Assembly (NCBI GenBank): GCA_945871545.1
Contig: CAMBWJ010000169.1
Location: 1 to 5,067 of the forward strand
DNA from: an uncultured Clostridia bacterium
Lineage (GTDB): Bacteria > Bacillota_A > Clostridia > Christensenellales > Aristaeellaceae
Direction: 5' to 3'
Length of the DNA: 5,067 bases
This document shows, piece by piece, positions 4,906 through 5,067 of the stretch (positions within the stretch are counted from its first letter, which is position 1; each line of letters begins with the position of its first letter). The translations under genes were made by a program, and so were the position numbers. The notes beneath the pieces were generated by a model. It was not told the origin of the DNA and did not search any database. It saw only the letters and a list, made by a program, of their open reading frames with translations.

Positions 4906-5067
4906 TCAGACGCCCGGGGCGGCCCACATGTAGCGGGTCAGGCGGTCGTCGGAGATGGCCAGCTCGCGCGCGTAGACCTCGCGCCAGACCTTGTACATCT
5001 CCATGTAGGTCTTGTGGTTCTCCATGTTCGGCTCGTAGCGCTTGTCCATGCGCACCAGCTTTTTGGC
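4906..5067 (-). CDS. C-terminus of a probable FGGY-family carbohydrate kinase (partial)
   Basis: A frame open from the right edge to a TGA at 4906-4908 encodes 53 residues: it includes RYEPNMENHKTYMEMYKVW, then REVYARELAISDDRLTRYMW, and ends in AAPGV. The pattern of a basic-Tyr-Glu-Pro step, an ENHK-x-Y segment and an aromatic-rich amphipathic helix resembles the last helix of FGGY sugar kinases such as xylulokinase or gluconokinase, which phosphorylate open-chain sugars with ATP. The catalytic domains lie outside the window, so sugar and exact subfamily cannot be told. Codon use is GC3-rich like the neighbouring genes. Its stop codon lies 3 bp beyond the last tandem repeat, whose hairpins could shape the 3' end of its message. 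Confidence 0.6.
   Translation of the reverse strand, partial: AKKLVRMDKRYEPNMENHKTYMEMYKVWREVYARELAISDDRLTRYMWAAPGV

Overview
The window looks like chromosomal DNA of a strictly anaerobic, fairly GC-rich member of the Clostridia, probably a gut fermenter of the Oscillospiraceae/Christensenellales kind. This is inferred from pyruvate formate-lyase genes with typical AGGAGG-like ribosome sites, sigma-A promoters, GC-rich third codon positions, and several structured intergenic repeats of a style I associate with gut Clostridia. No taxonomic marker gene is present. All supported genes lie on the minus strand, so transcription runs from right to left.

From the right edge: the C-terminus of a probable FGGY-family sugar kinase (4906-5067); three tandem 64-bp repeats (4712-4903); a small single-domain cupin (4311-4661) closed by a strong intrinsic terminator (4253-4287); a highly structured 364-bp repeat with terminal inverted repeats and a possible 8-bp target duplication (3862-4225); and a good sigma-A promoter (3752-3780) with a structured leader. 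These lead into the pyruvate formate-lyase operon.

The core of the window is that operon, in which the enzyme is split into two genes. The 709-residue large protein (1481-3610) carries the substrate site and the Cys-Cys pair but has no glycyl-radical domain. It ends in a foreign acidic tail with two cysteines. The missing C-terminal domain, with the radical glycine, is a separate 80-residue protein (1223-1465) with its own strong ribosome site, 15 bp downstream and in the same frame. The radical-SAM activase pflA (258-1025) follows after a 197-bp spacer that holds two stem-loop repeats bracketed by a short direct duplication. Together the three genes should give the anaerobic conversion of pyruvate + CoA to acetyl-CoA + formate, with a replaceable radical subunit.

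At the left edge a GC-rich hairpin (204-242) probably ends the operon. A new unit then begins: a sigma-A promoter (107-136) whose -10 box is covered by a 19-bp palindromic operator, then a start codon at 29. Its nine complete visible codons resemble the start of glucosamine-6-phosphate deaminase (nagB).
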